Source: UBA5026 sp949065595
GTDB taxonomy: Bacteria; Bacillota_I; Bacilli_A; RF39; UBA660
Length of the DNA stretch: 64,000 bases
Assembly: GCA_949065595.1 (NCBI GenBank)
Contig: CARSXK010000001.1
Coordinates: forward strand, 1-64,000
Direction of reading: 5' to 3'
Shown here: positions 61,913-64,000 of the stretch, piece by piece
Position numbering within the stretch: the stretch's first letter is position 1
Layout: the number at the start of each line of letters is the position of its first letter
Position numbers and translations under genes: made by a program
Notes under the pieces: generated by a model
Seen by the model: the letters and a program-made list of their open reading frames with translations, nothing else
Told to the model about the DNA's origin: nothing
Databases searched by the model: none

Positions 61913-64000
61913 ATGGCAGGAATATTAAAAGAATTACATTTTGAACAAGAAATCAAAAATTCATTTCTTGATTATGCTATGAGTGTTATTGTAGCACGTG
62001 CTTTGCCTGATGTAAGAGATGGGTTAAAACCTGTACAAAGAAGAATTGTATATGGAATGAATGATTTAGGAGCGACAGCGAATGTAGCACATAAAAAATC
62101 AGCTCGTATTACAGGTGATGTAATGGGTCGTTTTCATCCACATGGGGACTCTAGTATATACGATGCCCTTGTCCGTATGGCACAAGACTTTAGTTATCGT
62201 TACATGCTTGTTGACGGCCATGGAAACTTTGGTTCTATTGATGGAGATGGAGCGGCTGCACAGCGTTATACAGAAGCTAGAATGTCAAAAATTAGTATGG
62301 AACTCGTTAGAGATATTAATAAAAATACAGTTGATTTTGTTCCCACATATACAGCAGAAGAAAAAGAACCAAGTGTATTGCCTTCAAGATTTCCGAATAT
62401 ATTAGTCAATGGTACTACAGGAATCGCGGTAGGTATGGCAACCAATATGCCACCTCATAATTTAGGAGAAGTGATTGATGGTTTAGTTGCTTTGATTGAC
62501 AATCCTGAAATAGATACAATGGAATTGATGGAATATATTAAGGGACCAGATTTTCCAACTGGAGCTGTTATTCTTGGAAATAGTGGGATTCGAAGAGCAT
62601 ATGAAACTGGAAAAGGAATTATAACAGTTCGTTCTCGCGCTTCCATTGAGGAGATGTCAAATGGAAAACATCAAATCATTGTAACTGAGATTCCATATAT
62701 GGTAAATAAAGCGATGCTAATTACTAGAATCGCGGATTTGGTAAGGGATAAAACCATCGATGGAATTACAGATTTAAGAGATGAGTCCAATCGGAATGGA
62801 ATTAAAATTGTAATTGAAATCAGAAGAGATGCGAATGCGAATGTAGTATTAAATAATTTATATAAGCATACTTCATTACAAACAACGTATGGAATTAATA
62901 ATTTAGCATTGGTTGATGATGAACCACGTATTTTAACATTAAAAGCAATTTTAGAATGTTATTTAGAACATCAAAAGCAAGTAATTGTAAGACGTACACA
63001 ATTTGATTTGGATAAAGCTCTAGCGCGTGCCCATATTTTGGAAGGATTAATGATTGCTTTAGACCATATTGATGAAATTGTTCAACTAATTAAAAAATCC
63101 AAAACCGATGAGGAAGCTTTGGAACAATTAATGAGTCGTTTTGGTCTTTCTGAAATTCAAGGGAAATCTATTTTAGAAATGAAATTGAGAAGATTAACCG
63201 GATTAGAAAGAGAAAAAACAGAAAATGAACTAAAAGAATTGGAAATTACAATTGCTGACTTAAAAGATATATTAGCAAATATGTCACGTGTTTTAGAAAT
63301 TATCAAAAATGAATCATTAGAAATTAAATCTAAATATGGTGATGAAAGAAGAACATTGATTGATATGTCAGCAATCGATTATATTGAGGATGAATCATTA
63401 ATTCCAGTAGAGAATGTAGTTATTACATTAACCAATAAAGGTTATATCAAACGTGTAAATAGTGAAACTTATAAGAGTCAAAATCGTGGTGGTGTTGGAA
63501 TCAAAGGTATGTCAACAAATGAAGAAGATTTTGCACAACATTTGATTTCTATGACAACACATGATTATATATTATTCTTTACGAATCGAGGAAAAGTGTA
63601 TCGATTAAAAGGATATGAGGTTCCATTATTCAATCGTCAATCCAAAGGATTACCAATTGTTAATTTATTACCGATTGAAAAAGACGAATATGTAACAGTT
63701 ATGTTAAAAATAGCAACAGAAGAAGCATCTAAATATATTGTATTTTGTACACAAAATGGATTAATCAAACGTACAAATATAGGAGAATTTGATAATATTA
63801 GAAGCAATGGAAAAATTGCAATCACTTTAAAAGAAGAAGATCAATTAATTTCTGTTAAAAAAACTACAGGCGAAAATGAAATATTAATAGCAGCATCTAA
63901 TGGACGTATGATTCGTTTTGATGAAGCAGAAATTAGAATTATGGGAAGAACAGCAGCAGGTGTCAAAGGAATCAACGTAGGTGATGGATATTGTGTTGGA
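61913..64000 (+). CDS. gyrA: DNA gyrase subunit A, N-terminal 696 codons (cut by window end)
   Basis: The frame is open to the last base. It shows SFLDYAMSVIVARALPDVRDG in part, the quinolone-determining HPHGDSSIYDALVRMAQ with Ser80 and Asp84 (positions equal to Escherichia coli 83 and 87, sensitive-type residues), and the catalytic Tyr119 in AAAQRYTEARM (usually AAMRYTE-like). The C-terminal DNA-wrapping blades begin near residue 500 (TNKGYIKRVN, VGIKGM). AGGAGGTG precedes the ATG. Confidence 0.97.
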   Translation, partial: MAGILKELHFEQEIKNSFLDYAMSVIVARALPDVRDGLKPVQRRIVYGMNDLGATANVAHKKSARITGDVMGRFHPHGDSSIYDALVRMAQDFSYRYMLVDGHGNFGSIDGDGAAAQRYTEARMSKISMELVRDINKNTVDFVPTYTAEEKEPSVLPSRFPNILVNGTTGIAVGMATNMPPHNLGEVIDGLVALIDNPEIDTMELMEYIKGPDFPTGAVILGNSGIRRAYETGKGIITVRSRASIEEMSNGKHQIIVTEIPYMVNKAMLITRIADLVRDKTIDGITDLRDESNRNGIKIVIEIRRDANANVVLNNLYKHTSLQTTYGINNLALVDDEPRILTLKAILECYLEHQKQVIVRRTQFDLDKALARAHILEGLMIALDHIDEIVQLIKKSKTDEEALEQLMSRFGLSEIQGKSILEMKLRRLTGLEREKTENELKELEITIADLKDILANMSRVLEIIKNESLEIKSKYGDERRTLIDMSAIDYIEDESLIPVENVVITLTNKGYIKRVNSETYKSQNRGGVGIKGMSTNEEDFAQHLISMTTHDYILFFTNRGKVYRLKGYEVPLFNRQSKGLPIVNLLPIEKDEYVTVMLKIATEEASKYIVFCTQNGLIKRTNIGEFDNIRSNGKIAITLKEEDQLISVKKTTGENEILIAASNGRMIRFDEAEIRIMGRTAAGVKGINVGDGYCVG

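Noticed and set aside
61913..64000. gyrA read as parC
   Set aside because: Gene order recF-gyrB-gyrA and the presence of C-terminal blades starting with gyrase-like motifs favour gyrA; parC normally pairs with parE.

Overview
The window is a strongly AT-rich chromosomal segment from an endospore-forming, low-G+C Bacillota. It carries the classical Firmicutes origin neighbourhood: mnmG, mnmE, khpB (jag), yidC, rnpA and rpmH on the minus strand, then oriC, then dnaA, dnaN, recF, gyrB and gyrA on the plus strand. Sporulation genes are scattered through it: cotJ, a SigE/SigK-like sigma factor, spoIIID-mbl, spoIID, a spoIIQ-like gene and spoIIR. Lean conserved clusters (no rapZ, hprK or soj where expected, and a GdpP reduced to its DHH module) suggest a small-genome lineage near the Bacilli/Erysipelotrichia/mollicute relatives. 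That placement is inference; no species can be named from sequence alone.

Layout. Positions 1-4.5 kb: tRNA-His, a possible defence-related protein of unknown function, an orphan LytTR regulator, a cotJ spore-coat operon and two small XRE regulators. 4.5-15.5 kb: typA, a C26 amidohydrolase, a HelD-like ATPase flanked by a 61-bp direct repeat, a membrane-tethered thermonuclease, a Nudix hydrolase, a YetF-like membrane protein, tagO and a sporulation-type sigma factor. 15.5-25.6 kb: cell-envelope and sporulation block (mbl, spoIIID, spoIIQ-like, spoIID, rpiB, a FemABX ligase, rpmE, murA, mntP-like, spoIIR). 25.8-31.2 kb: rlmH, walJ, an M23 endopeptidase, dnaB, rplI and a DHH phosphodiesterase. 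31.4-35.8 kb: a YdjG/YdjI-like zinc-ribbon and SPFH pair facing an XRE-zinc-ribbon regulator. 35.9-41.9 kb: whiA, yvcK, trxB, lgt, yvlD and uvrB. 41.9-43.7 kb: a decayed surface-polysaccharide remnant (rfbB pseudogene, FkbM methyltransferase). 43.8-55.1 kb: parB/noc, rsmG, mnmG, a degraded IS1182-type element, mnmE, an HD protein, khpB, yidC, rnpA and rpmH. 55.2-64 kb: oriC, dnaA, dnaN, a ComK-family gene, recF, gyrB and the first 696 codons of gyrA.

Most genes are co-directional with forks leaving oriC (minus strand to its left, plus strand to its right). The plus-strand exceptions on the left arm are mainly regulatory, sporulation or accessory genes.

Most unusual points: a ComK-family protein lacking the usual C-terminal tail in the slot normally held by yaaA, between dnaN and recF; two copies of an IS1182-type end, each placed directly behind a host terminator hairpin and each carrying its own hairpin terminator; a nested insertion inside that IS carrying a serine-recombinase stub and a gene with a perfect consensus promoter; the HelD gene between 61-bp repeats that duplicate the start of its neighbour; a CotJA-CotJB fusion; and a 40-residue ribosomal protein L34. 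Family assignments rest on motifs and gene order read by eye; no database search was possible.
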